From: Desulfuromonas sp.
GTDB taxonomy: Bacteria > Desulfobacterota > Desulfuromonadia > Desulfuromonadales > Geothermobacteraceae
Assembly: GCA_002868905.1 (NCBI GenBank)
Contig: PKUA01000029.1
Location: 62,001 to 126,000, forward strand
Length of the DNA: 64,000 nt
Direction: 5' to 3'
Of this stretch, positions 35,101-43,222 are shown in pieces. Made by a program: the position numbers and the translations under genes. Position 1 is the stretch's first letter; each line of letters opens with the position of its first letter. The notes under the pieces are model-generated. The model worked only from the letters and a program-made list of their open reading frames with translations, did no database searches and was not told the DNA's origin.

Positions 35101-36929
35101 TTGGCCAGGTCGGCTTCACCCGGTCCCTGGACGGTGAAACTCTTGATATAAAGAGACTGCCGGTCGATCTCGAAGGAGAAGTCGACCTCGTCGATAACGC
35201 AGAGGCTCAGGTTCTCGATCAACGGCATCAGGTCGTTCAGGTAGCTCCGTTTCCGGCTGTAGAACTGCAATCGGAACAGGACCCCGTCCGGGGAGGGGAA
35301 CGGGCCCCAGAGACCGAAACTCTCTTTTCCGTCCCGGATCAGCTGTTCCAGCGCCATCAAGTCCCGGACCGCGAAACGCGGGTGGATCATGTGGCGATAT
35401 TCGGAACCGATCACCTTCTCCCACCGTTTCCAGAGCTGTCTACCCACTTCTTCGCCGAGCTGTTGCTCCAGGCGATGCTGCAGGCGGGAATCCCAGGGGC
35501 GCGCCAGGTGGGTCAGGCCCCGTTCCAATCGGCTGATGTCCGCCTCCGGCTCCCAGGTATCCTCCCTCTGCACGTTGACATGCAGGCTCAAATAGTCGCT
35601 GGTGAGGTTAATCAAACGGGAGGTGACGATCTCCGCCTTGAAAAACCGCTTCAGCCACCCTTCCATCCGCGGCAGATCGGCCGGACTGTAAAAATGGGCC
35701 GGCATGATCACCAGCAGGGTCAGGCCGCGAACCGTCAAACCGTGCGCCGGGACCACCTTGACGGCACCGTGGCGATAGATGTTGGCCAGAACCCGGATCA
35801 CTTTTTCGAGCTCATCATCCGCCATGAAAAAGAGTTCCACCTTCGGGAAGGCATTGACAATCTCGATTGCCTTGCGCCAATCATGGCATCCGTGTGGAAT
35901 ATGCAACCGTTCAAGAGCCGCTTCGACCCTCTCGCGCAACACCGGAACCGCCAGGGTCGGCTCCTCGTGCACCTTCGGTGCGAACAGTCCGAGGAAAGCG
36001 TGCTCCACCAGCTTGTCCCCTTCCTGCCGGCGGCAGCCGATGTAAATCAGTTTTTCTTCACGATAAATCGGGCTGTTTCTCACCGTCTGTTCCACCACCA
36101 CCCTGCTCGGGCGCTTCAATCGCGTGCGGAACTCTTCGGGAAGGTCGTGCAGGGGGTGAAAGTGGCCGGGCTCGACGCGAACGACCTTCCAGGGAAGACC
36201 GAGGTGGGACGACGGTATTTCCCGGACAGAGTCACCGTCGGCGGACAGCTCGAAACTCTTGTAAGAGAAGGGGAGGAAATTGTCCTCGATCAGCCAACGC
36301 CAGAACGGCGCCTCCCGCTGGTCGGCCTGGTCTGCGATTCCCCGGAGCAGCCCACACATCCCCTCCCGCGCCTGTCGGACCTCCAGCACCAGTGAGAGAA
36401 CCCGGGTCGCCTCGTTGAGCAGGAACTCCTGTTCATCCTTGTCCAGGCGCTGTTCAAGCTCGACAATAATGAAAGACTCAAGCTCCCCCTCTCCTTTCGG
36501 GAGGTCGAGATCAACGATCTTCCCTTTCTCACGTCGCAAAGGGATCAGGGGATGACAAACGACGTGAAAACGAATCTTCTGCCGGATCAGGACCGACTGC
36601 AGAGAATGGAGCAGGAAGGGGGCGTCGACAGCATTGGCCACCAGGAAGACACGTTTGCTACCGGTCGGAGTCAGCAGGTGTACAGCGACCTCCTGGTTCC
36701 GGTTGAGAAAGGCCAGGTAAAACGTACGGAGCCACGCGACGAGTTCTTCCTCGTCCGGCTCAATGAAAAAAGCGAGCGGTGTATGATCGCGGAGCCGATC
36801 GACGAAGGGTTGCAACAGTTTTCCCGAATCTTCGTCACCACCGAGGGCGCTTCGAACCGCTGAAAGTTTGGCATCCAGCTCCGCGGTGCTGGCACGTTTT
36901 CCTTTTAAATCGATCAGGTATTCGGTCAT
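32166..36929 (-). CDS. Large NAD-specific glutamate dehydrogenase
   Basis: 1587 residues from ATG 36929 (GAGGGAGCC upstream); an ORF start at 37019 is not supported. This size is that of the 180-kDa bacterial GDH family. The catalytic part has GGKVARGGIRWSDRPDDFRTEV, MTKNALIVPVGSKGGFVVK and the NAD fold SVVGIGDMSGDVFGNGML (segments), followed by the usual helical C-terminal region. It deaminates glutamate to 2-oxoglutarate with NAD, feeding amino-acid catabolism. It stands alone, with the parvulin gene upstream (gap 58). Confidence 0.95.
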   Translation of the reverse strand: MTEYLIDLKGKRASTAELDAKLSAVRSALGGDEDSGKLLQPFVDRLRDHTPLAFFIEPDEEELVAWLRTFYLAFLNRNQEVAVHLLTPTGSKRVFLVANAVDAPFLLHSLQSVLIRQKIRFHVVCHPLIPLRREKGKIVDLDLPKGEGELESFIIVELEQRLDKDEQEFLLNEATRVLSLVLEVRQAREGMCGLLRGIADQADQREAPFWRWLIEDNFLPFSYKSFELSADGDSVREIPSSHLGLPWKVVRVEPGHFHPLHDLPEEFRTRLKRPSRVVVEQTVRNSPIYREEKLIYIGCRRQEGDKLVEHAFLGLFAPKVHEEPTLAVPVLRERVEAALERLHIPHGCHDWRKAIEIVNAFPKVELFFMADDELEKVIRVLANIYRHGAVKVVPAHGLTVRGLTLLVIMPAHFYSPADLPRMEGWLKRFFKAEIVTSRLINLTSDYLSLHVNVQREDTWEPEADISRLERGLTHLARPWDSRLQHRLEQQLGEEVGRQLWKRWEKVIGSEYRHMIHPRFAVRDLMALEQLIRDGKESFGLWGPFPSPDGVLFRLQFYSRKRSYLNDLMPLIENLSLCVIDEVDFSFEIDRQSLYIKSFTVQGPGEADLAKLKVPLLDALTALRDGRLENDYLNRLIPLSGLGWRQIDIFRAYRNYYHQLGSPYTKKREAFALINNPDVARLLFRYFEGRFQPMDGADDLLEREEKLLMPVRMELIRALEKVSDVNEDSILRTFFNLMDSTVRSNYFLRHRRDDYFLSFKISAIGIIDMPAPRPLYETYVHSASMEGIHLRGGKVARGGIRWSDRPDDFRTEVLGLMKTQMTKNALIVPVGSKGGFVVKTPFQTRDEGMTLSKKAYQTFMRGLLDLCDNRQGEEVIRPEGIVAYDGDDPYLVVAADKGTAHLPDTANGISAEYRYWLKDAFASGGSKGYDHKKLGITARGAWVCVQRHFREIGIDVQEESVSVVGIGDMSGDVFGNGMLQSKALKLLAAFNHRHIFLDPDPDAVTSWQERMRLFDLPRSGWDDYNLELISEGGGVFSRDAKDIPLSSQVRAWLGVRHSSMDPEGLIRLLLTAQVDLLWNGGIGTYVKASSEKHEDAGDRANDTLRVDADRLQVRVVGEGGNLGFTQRARIEYALGGGRINTDAIDNSGGVDCSDHEVNLKIFLHRLMESGRVAGEDERDRLLESAADEVCDSVLHNNYTQSLCLSLDRLRCLEAVSPFINLIDRLVEAGLLDRKGEFLPAAREIAARPEQDLSRPEIAILLAYSKMQIYQALLESPLPGAEETADTLVAYFPPEFRKTFGSELAGHPLAVEITATMLTNRLVDQAGCTFAAELVRETGATLVEVVSTYMALDRVFDAPKLRSSLSRLDNRLPAGRQYELLLDFENLLAHFCRWALNRQLGLRLGREEIADYSAALQQFLQLKRDALDEEQRTARRTSCDELLEAGLDQDAVDMLVDLPLIKDFLVVMSLSSATKQPFAAVGSCLEEVTRRLQLTQLQASLDRVVLQDRWDRQAKNTLELRIGALRYGLALAAWEEGEGECNRFFRERRGQVQVYHAMLSELAAVPRNLHPFSVLVGMMEKMLDQPGRG

Positions 36930-36987
36930 TTGGCTCCCTCTGTCTGCAATGTCACCGGCAGAAGTATACGCTATCGTTTCACCCTTG

Positions 36988-37878
36988 TCAGCCCACGTCG
37001 AGCTCTCCGGAAAACTCAATGACGGCCAGTTTCTTCAAATCCTCGACCCACTGCTGCAGAGCCCTGGCCGCATTCCGTTCCTGCAGCAATTGGCAGATTT
37101 TGGGGCGGGCCTCCTCAAGGCTCAATGCCTGGTCATCCTCCCGCTCCAGAACCTTGATCAGGTGAAGACCGAATTGAGTCTCCACCGGACCGCCCACCTC
37201 GCCGACGGGAAGTTGAAAAGCGGCCTGCTCGAACGGCTTGACCATATCCCCTTTGCGAAAAAAACCGAGGTCACCACCGCCGGGAGCGCTGGGGCACTTG
37301 GAATAGCGCATCGCCAGTTCGGTGAAGGGTTCATTTTGGCTGCGCTGCTTCAACTCTTCGATCAGCTGTTCGGCCTCTTCGCGCGGCAGGTCGTCGGTTC
37401 GAATCAGGATATGAGCCGCACGCACCCGGCCGGAGCGGACCATCCGTTCCGGATGCTCACGATAGGTCTGTTCGATTTCGTCCTCACCGGGCTCGGGGAG
37501 TTGCTTGACCTTCCGTTGCTTCATCTGTTCGACCGTGACGTCCTGACGGATCATCCGGTGATAGTCGAGAGGGGTGATCCCCGCCTTCTCAAGAGTCGCA
37601 TAGAACTCCTCCTCGGTCGGAAAATTGGCAACGATTTTCTGCTTCTCCTCATCGACAGCGGCCTCGTCGGCCACCATCCCCATCGCCAGTCCTTCCTGGA
37701 AAATCAACTCCCGGGCGATCAACCGCTCGCGCACGACATCTTTCGCCTCGCTCAGCTCTGCAGCGCTGAGTTGATCGCTGGTCTTGCGGTAGTTCTCCAT
37801 GCTGTAACCCTGCAGGGCGTTGGCAAAATCGCTCTCGGAGATCGGTGTTCCGTTGACCTTTATCACGTAATCCTGCAT
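36988..37878 (-). CDS. Parvulin-type peptidyl-prolyl isomerase
   Basis: 296 residues. A helical N-terminal chaperone-like part (LSEAKDVVRERLIARELIFQEG) precedes a parvulin domain starting VRAAHILIRTDDLPREEAEQL, with YSKCPSAPGGGDLGFFRKGDMVKPFEQAAFQLPVGEV and TQFGLHLIKV (segments). No signal peptide or lipobox is seen at MQDYVIKVNGTPIS, so unlike SurA/PrsA it appears cytoplasmic, as NifM-type relatives are. Its client is unknown. The gene lies 30 bases after rsmA in the transcription direction. Confidence 0.88.
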   Translation of the reverse strand: MQDYVIKVNGTPISESDFANALQGYSMENYRKTSDQLSAAELSEAKDVVRERLIARELIFQEGLAMGMVADEAAVDEEKQKIVANFPTEEEFYATLEKAGITPLDYHRMIRQDVTVEQMKQRKVKQLPEPGEDEIEQTYREHPERMVRSGRVRAAHILIRTDDLPREEAEQLIEELKQRSQNEPFTELAMRYSKCPSAPGGGDLGFFRKGDMVKPFEQAAFQLPVGEVGGPVETQFGLHLIKVLEREDDQALSLEEARPKICQLLQERNAARALQQWVEDLKKLAVIEFSGELDVG

Positions 37879-37908
37879 CTATTCGCTCCTTCCGAACGGC
37901 CGTACGTC

Positions 37909-38715
37909 TCAGCCGTGATCTACGCTCAAGCTGTTCAGGGCATCGGTAAGACGGGCAAACTCCTCCAGGGTCAGGGTCTCGCCGCGCCGTTGCGGATCGA
38001 TAGAAGCCATCTCCAGCCCTTGACCGACCTGTTCCCTGGAGAAACCGGCTCCGGTCAGAGTATTACGTAAAGTTTTCCGTCTTTGCGCGAAAGCGGCCTT
38101 GACGACCTTGAGGAAAAACGGTTCATCGGCGATCTCAACCCGGGGTGATGGCAAGCGATCGAAGCAAAGAACCATCGATTCGACTTTCGGCGGAGGGAAA
38201 AACGCCCCCGGTGCGACCCGGACCACCTTGCGGATATCGAACCAGACCTGGCACAGCACCGAGAGAATGCCGTAATTCTTTCCGCCGGGAGATGCTGCGA
38301 GTCGTTCGGCCACCTCACGTTGAAACATCAGCACCATGCGGGTGAACATGTCTCTATGTTCAAGGATCTTGAAAACAACCTGGCTGGAGATGTTATACGG
38401 CAGGTTGGCGACCATTTTCCAGGGTCCGGGGTGAAGCTGCTCGTTCCAGTCAAGGGACAGGGCGTCCCCCTCGACGACCTGCAGGCCGTCCTCGTCACGC
38501 TTTCGCCAGAGCGCGGCGATATCGCGATCGACTTCCAACAGCAGGAGCCGGGATGTTTGACCGACCATATTTTCGGTCAGGGCGCCGAGGCCGGGGCCGA
38601 TCTCCACGACCTGGTCGTCAGGATCGAGTTCGGCGGCCTCCAGGATTGCGCGGATCACCGACTGATCTTTCAGAAAATTCTGTCCGAATCGTTTTTTGGG
38701 GCGGATGGATGGCAT
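37909..38715 (-). CDS. rsmA: 16S rRNA dimethyladenosine transferase RsmA/KsgA
   Basis: 268 residues starting MPSIRPKKRFGQNFLKDQ at ATG 38715; the longer frame upstream overlaps another gene. SAM motif EIGPGLGALTENM, catalytic NLPYNISSQVVFK and FFPPPKVESMVL identify it. It dimethylates A1518/A1519 of 16S rRNA during 30S maturation. The gene is in a tight run with tsaD and DUF2062 upstream. Confidence 0.97.
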   Translation of the reverse strand: MPSIRPKKRFGQNFLKDQSVIRAILEAAELDPDDQVVEIGPGLGALTENMVGQTSRLLLLEVDRDIAALWRKRDEDGLQVVEGDALSLDWNEQLHPGPWKMVANLPYNISSQVVFKILEHRDMFTRMVLMFQREVAERLAASPGGKNYGILSVLCQVWFDIRKVVRVAPGAFFPPPKVESMVLCFDRLPSPRVEIADEPFFLKVVKAAFAQRRKTLRNTLTGAGFSREQVGQGLEMASIDPQRRGETLTLEEFARLTDALNSLSVDHG

Positions 38716-38725
38716 AACGTCCTGA

Positions 38726-39205
38726 TCAGACCCGGCGCTTACGCGGCCAGCGGGCGACTTTGATCCGTTTCGCCACGGGTCCGAGGCGGAGACAGATCGA
38801 ATAGGCGACCAGCCAGCCGAGGATCGCCCAGACCAGGCTGCCGAGACACAACGGGGCAAGGACCTCCCAACCGAGATGGCCGAGGGTTTGAAAACTGAAT
38901 TCGCTGGGCAACGTGACTCGCTGCATATCGAGCAGGAAACGGCCCGTTTCATACTGCAAGGCGTAAATAACCGGAGCGGTGACCGGGTTGGTGACCCAGA
39001 CTCCGAGGACCGCGGCGACCTTGCTCTCACGCAGCAACCAGGCGAAGAACAGGGCGATGATCATCTGAAAACCGAAGGTCGGGGTCATGCCGATGAAGAT
39101 GCCGAGCGCGACGCCTTTCGAAACTTCGTGCGGCGTCCCCTCCAACCTGATAAAGCGCAGGAACATCAGCTTCACCCATCGGGCAATACCCCAACGCCGA
39201 TACAT
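38726..39205 (-). CDS. DUF2062 membrane protein
   Basis: 159 residues from ATG 39205. The segment GTPHEVSKGVALGIFIGMTPTFGFQMIIALFFAWLLRE (in parts) and VWVTNPVTAPVIYALQYETGRFLL are hallmark DUF2062. Three membrane helices and a basic C-terminus (KRIKVARWPRKRRV) are seen. Function unknown; in some bacteria the domain is fused to glycosyltransferases. Starts four bases after tsaD ends. Confidence 0.92.
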   Translation of the reverse strand: MYRRWGIARWVKLMFLRFIRLEGTPHEVSKGVALGIFIGMTPTFGFQMIIALFFAWLLRESKVAAVLGVWVTNPVTAPVIYALQYETGRFLLDMQRVTLPSEFSFQTLGHLGWEVLAPLCLGSLVWAILGWLVAYSICLRLGPVAKRIKVARWPRKRRV

Positions 39206-39209
39206 CCGA

Positions 39210-40253
39210 CTATCCCTCCCCGGCGAGAGGATCGAACCCGCCAAGTGGCTCCAGCTGGTCGAGAGACCAGTTGGCAACGGCGTTAAGCCTCCAGCCGTCG
39301 TGTCGGCCGTGTTCCAGGTAGGCGTTGGCCGCAACCCCGAGCATCGCAGCGTTGTCGGCACAGAGGGCGGGGCTCGGGAAGACGATCTGCAACCCTTCGC
39401 TTGCCGCCAGTTCGGCAAAACGCTGCCGAAGACCGCGGTTGCAGGCCACACCTCCGGCCACGACAATTCTCTCCAGACCCTGCTCCATGGCGGCGCGTAC
39501 TGTTTTCCTGGTGAGGACCTCGACAACGGCCGCCTGAAAACTCGCTGCGATATCCCGGGTCGATTTCTCGTCGACCTTTTCCAGCGAGCGAATCGCGTAC
39601 ATCACCGCGGTCTTGATTCCGCTGAAACTGAAATCGAGCCCTTTTTTATGCAGCATAGGTCGTGGAAAAACAAAGGCCTCTGGGTCTCCTTCCGTCGCGA
39701 GGCGATCAATGACCGCGCCACCGGGATAGCCGAGACCAAGCATCTTGGCGACCTTGTCAAACGCTTCACCGGCGGCATCGTCCAGCGTTCGACCGATCGT
39801 CCGGTAGGAGCCAATGCCATCGACACGATAGAGGTGAGTATGTCCGCCGGAAACCGCCAGGGCAAGATAAGGGAACGATAAATCGGTTTCGAGCAGCGGC
39901 GCGAGAATATGCCCCTCGATGTGATGCAGGCCGATCAACGGCAGTTTCCTTGCGCAGGCAATCCCCTTGCCGACGGAGAGACCGACCAGGAGTGCGCCGA
40001 TCAAGCCGGGACCGCGCGTTACGGCGACCCCGTCGAGGTCGTCATACGAAACCTTGGCCTCGCGCAGGGCCGCTTCAATCACCTGGGAAATCGATTCAAG
40101 GTGCTTCCGCGAAGCGATTTCCGGCACCACTCCGCCGAAACGGGCATGGACGTCGATCTGCGAAGCGACGATATTGGAGAGGATTTCACTCCCATTCCCG
40201 ACCACAGCCGCGGCGGTCTCATCACAGGATGTTTCGATACAGAGAATCAACAT
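39210..40253 (-). CDS. tsaD: tRNA N6-threonylcarbamoyladenosine transferase subunit TsaD
   Basis: 347 residues of the Kae1/TsaD family. ILCIETSCDETAAAVV (actin-like phosphate 1), HHIEGHILAPLL (the His pair that binds iron), SGGHTHLYRV and the C-terminal ATP block VVAGGVACNRGLR are all present. With TsaB, TsaE and TsaC it modifies A37 of ANN-decoding tRNAs. Heads the tsaD-DUF2062-rsmA-ppiC run. Confidence 0.97.
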   Translation of the reverse strand: MLILCIETSCDETAAAVVGNGSEILSNIVASQIDVHARFGGVVPEIASRKHLESISQVIEAALREAKVSYDDLDGVAVTRGPGLIGALLVGLSVGKGIACARKLPLIGLHHIEGHILAPLLETDLSFPYLALAVSGGHTHLYRVDGIGSYRTIGRTLDDAAGEAFDKVAKMLGLGYPGGAVIDRLATEGDPEAFVFPRPMLHKKGLDFSFSGIKTAVMYAIRSLEKVDEKSTRDIAASFQAAVVEVLTRKTVRAAMEQGLERIVVAGGVACNRGLRQRFAELAASEGLQIVFPSPALCADNAAMLGVAANAYLEHGRHDGWRLNAVANWSLDQLEPLGGFDPLAGEG

Positions 40254-40344
40254 AAATGAGACATTCTATCCGGATTCGAAATCGGGGTTTGAAGAGGCTT
40301 AAAAAGTTCGCCGTTCTCTGCCACGCCTTCGGTCCGCTTCCTGG

Positions 40345-41673
40345 TTAGAGCAGGTTCGCAGCCAGCTCTGCCAGACAGGAACGCTCCCCCTTGGTCAAGG
40401 TGATATGCCCGGCGATCTCCTGCTCCTTGAATTTCTCCACCACGTAGGTCAAACCGTTACTGGAGGAATCGACGTATGGGTTGTCGATCTGGTAGGGGTC
40501 GCCGGTCAGAACCACCTTGGTCCCCTCCCCGGCCCGGGTCACGATGGTCTTGATCTCGTGCGGGGTCAGGTTCTGCGCCTCGTCAACGATCAGGAACTGG
40601 TTCGGAATCGAACGACCACGGATATAGGTCAAAGCCTCGAGCTCAAGTATCCCCATATCGACCAGTTCCCGGTAGCCCCGCTTCCGTTTTCCACGTTCGT
40701 CGACGGCACCGAGCAGCAATTCCACGTTGTCGAATATCGGCTGCATCCATGGGGCCAGTTTCTCCTCGACATCCCCCGGCAGAAAGCCAAGGTCGCGACC
40801 AAGTGGAAAGACCGGTCGGGAGACGAGCAGACGGGTGTAGCTGTTCTCATCTGCGGTCAGGTGCAAACCGGCAGCCAGGGCGATGAGCGTCTTGCCCGTC
40901 CCGGCCATTCCGACCAGGGTCACCAGCTGGATATCGTCATTCAGTAACATGTCGAGTGCGAACTGCTGCTCGCGGTTGCGCGGGTGAATCCCCCACAACC
41001 CCTCTTTCTGTGGACGGACCAGGGAGACGATCCTGCCGAGCGGTGACTGGTAACGACCAAGCGCCGTGTGAGAGGGGTTACATTCATCGACCAGGGTCAG
41101 GCACTGGTTCGGGTAAAACTCCCCCTCGAGGTCGATCTGTCCCTCCTGGTAAAAAAGGTCGACGGTCTCCTTGTCGACCAACAGCTCCGATTTGCCCGAA
41201 TAAAGGTCGTCGATCGAAACCTTGTCGGTCTCATAATCCTCGGCGGTCAACCCGACAGCATCCGCCTTGATCCGCAGGTTGGTATCCTTGGTGACGAAGA
41301 TCACCTGCTTGTCGTCCTGCTCGGCCTGCTGCAGGGCAACGGCAAGGATTCGATTATCCCCCCGGTCAGCTCGCAGCTCGGGCGGCAAGCGGCGAGCCGA
41401 TTCCTCGGTAAACAATTCGACTTTGAGGGTTCCCCCCTTTTCGAGCGGAACTCCCTCAACCAGGGAATTGGCTTTACGCAGGCCGTCAAGCAGGCGGCTG
41501 ATCTGCCGGGCGTTTCGCCCGGTTTCACTCTGGTTCTTTTTGAACCCGTCGATCTCCTCGATCACCGTGATCGGGATTATCACGTCATTGTCTTCGAAAC
41601 AGAACAATGCCTGCGGATCGTGCAACAGGACGTTGGTGTCGAGCACAAAAGTCTTACGTCTGGAAGAGTTCAA
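40345..41673 (-). CDS. PIN-PhoH fusion ATPase (PhoH2-like)
   Basis: 442 residues. N-terminal PIN domain: KTFVLDTNVLLHDPQALF with further Asp in RADRGDNRILAVAL and FVTKDTNLRIKAD. C-terminal PhoH domain: Walker A LVGMAGTGKTLIALAAG, Walker B FLIVDEAQNLTPHE and VLTGDPYQIDNPY. PIN-PhoH proteins are RNA helicase/nucleases in characterised cases. Full length and intact. It lies 13 bases upstream of no other gene's start, after the small lipoprotein gene (gap 12), so the two are likely co-transcribed. Confidence 0.93.
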   Translation of the reverse strand: MNSSRRKTFVLDTNVLLHDPQALFCFEDNDVIIPITVIEEIDGFKKNQSETGRNARQISRLLDGLRKANSLVEGVPLEKGGTLKVELFTEESARRLPPELRADRGDNRILAVALQQAEQDDKQVIFVTKDTNLRIKADAVGLTAEDYETDKVSIDDLYSGKSELLVDKETVDLFYQEGQIDLEGEFYPNQCLTLVDECNPSHTALGRYQSPLGRIVSLVRPQKEGLWGIHPRNREQQFALDMLLNDDIQLVTLVGMAGTGKTLIALAAGLHLTADENSYTRLLVSRPVFPLGRDLGFLPGDVEEKLAPWMQPIFDNVELLLGAVDERGKRKRGYRELVDMGILELEALTYIRGRSIPNQFLIVDEAQNLTPHEIKTIVTRAGEGTKVVLTGDPYQIDNPYVDSSSNGLTYVVEKFKEQEIAGHITLTKGERSCLAELAANLL

Positions 41674-41685
41674 CGGCTTGTCACC

Positions 41686-41961
41686 TTACTTGTCGTAGTC
41701 GAGGATTTCCAATCCCTCGGAGGTTGCCAGCAATTTGATATAGACGGGAAAATCCTTCCCCCGAATTTTCCGTTTCCCCTCCAGGATAACTTCACCGTTC
41801 CGATTGAGGGCATTGAGGATCATCTCGGGCGATTCCTTGATTTCGAACCTCTGGTAGAGGCCGGTCAGGTTCAATTCACGACGTGTCACCGGCTTGTCTG
41901 GCGGCAGTGAACAGGCTGAAAACAGTAGCATAATCAGCAGCAGGATGGGGATATACCTCAT
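41686..41961 (-). CDS. Small lipoprotein
   Basis: 91 residues from ATG 41961, which has AAGGAG upstream. MRYIPILLLIMLLFSACSLPP is a lipoprotein signal with lipobox FSAC. The mature part (TRRELNLTGLYQRFEIKESPEMILNALNRNGEVILEGKRKIRG) is unrecognised. The Ser after Cys suggests outer-membrane sorting by the +2 rule, if that rule applies here. Confidence 0.8.
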   Translation of the reverse strand: MRYIPILLLIMLLFSACSLPPDKPVTRRELNLTGLYQRFEIKESPEMILNALNRNGEVILEGKRKIRGKDFPVYIKLLATSEGLEILDYDK

Positions 41962-42023
41962 ACTCGAAGCTCCTTCTGAGATGTGGTGATCAATGGCCCT
42001 ATTCCAGCGGCAATCGGTGTTTT

Positions 42024-43169
42024 TCACGAACTTGCCGTCAAGCTTGCAACAGCCTGCAGCAGCAGGTCGATCTCCTCGGCGGTGTTGAAAAAGCCGGGGC
42101 TGACCCGGATCGTCCCTCCGGGAAACGTGCCGATGGTCCGATGGGCTTCCGGGGCGCAGTGCAAACCGACCCTTGTCAGGATACCGTATTCCCGATCGAG
42201 GAGGAAACCGATTTCAGCCGGATCGCGTCCTTCGACCAGAAACGAGACCACCCCACCGTTGTTCTCCAACGAGGTGGGGCCGAAAACCCGGGTCCCGTTG
42301 ATTTTTTCAAGTCCGGCATAGAGCAGCTGAAGTTGTTCCTGCTTACGGGCAGCCAGAACGTGCAGTCCGGTCTCGGAGAGAAAGTCGAGGCCGGCCTTGA
42401 GGCCGGCTATGCCTGGCAGGTTCGGCGTGCCGGCTTCCAGCCGCTCCGGGAGTTCCGTCGGCGGGATTATTTCACTCGAATTCGCCCCGGTCCCTCCATA
42501 GATCAGCGGCTCGAGTCGCAGCCCGGGACGGACACAGAGCAGCCCAATGCCGCTCGGACCATACAACCCCTTATGACCAGCGACCGCGAGCAGATCGATC
42601 GCATCATCTTCGACGTTAATCGGCAGAACCCCGGCGCTCTGGGCCGCATCGACCAAGAGGAGGATTCCATGCTGCCGGCACCAGCGACCGATTTCACCGA
42701 TCGGTTGAATGGTACCGGTCACATTGGAACAGTGGCTTAACGCGACCAGCCGGGTCGGAGTGGAACATGCCGCCCTGATCTGTTCCAGGGTCACACGTCC
42801 GTCGGTTCCGGCCGCAACCCGTTCGACCACGACGCCGCGCTGTTCCAGGGCATGCAACGGTCGGCTCAGTGCATTATGTTCCATGCTGGTGGTCACAACC
42901 CGGTCACCGGGTTGAAGCAGCCCGAATAACGCCTGGTTGATCGAGGCGGTTGCTCCGGAAGTAAACACTACGCTTGCGGCATCCCGGACCCCGAAAAAGG
43001 CAGCGGCCGTCTCCCGGGCATCGAGGACCATTCGCCCCGCTTCAAGGGTCATCCGATGCCCCCCGCGGCCGGGGTTTCCACCAACGTTCCGAAAAGCGGC
43101 ATCCACTGCCCGGTATACCGGTTCAGGCTTGGGAAAACTGGTCGCAGCGTGATCGAGATAAATAGCCAT
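42024..43169 (-). CDS. Class V aminotransferase, cysteine desulfurase family (EF2568-type)
   Basis: From ATG 43169: about 381 residues. IYLDHAATSFPKPEPVYRAV, the PLP lysine in LLAVAGHKGLYGPSGIGLL, the ASVVFTSGATASINQAL loop and the catalytic-Cys loop GLHCAPEAHRTIGTFPGGTIRVSPGFFNT (in parts) match the cysteine-desulfurase subfamily of the EF2568 type. In other genomes members of it lie beside selenium-metabolism genes (YedF, SelD), where a Cys/selenocysteine-lyase role has been proposed. It is 53 bases after the SPASM gene and may belong to the same transcript. Confidence 0.85.
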   Translation of the reverse strand: MAIYLDHAATSFPKPEPVYRAVDAAFRNVGGNPGRGGHRMTLEAGRMVLDARETAAAFFGVRDAASVVFTSGATASINQALFGLLQPGDRVVTTSMEHNALSRPLHALEQRGVVVERVAAGTDGRVTLEQIRAACSTPTRLVALSHCSNVTGTIQPIGEIGRWCRQHGILLLVDAAQSAGVLPINVEDDAIDLLAVAGHKGLYGPSGIGLLCVRPGLRLEPLIYGGTGANSSEIIPPTELPERLEAGTPNLPGIAGLKAGLDFLSETGLHVLAARKQEQLQLLYAGLEKINGTRVFGPTSLENNGGVVSFLVEGRDPAEIGFLLDREYGILTRVGLHCAPEAHRTIGTFPGGTIRVSPGFFNTAEEIDLLLQAVASLTASS

Positions 43170-43222
43170 ATAACTCAAATGATAGAGGATTTTGCCATGG
43201 TTTGACAGAAAAATTGTCCGAA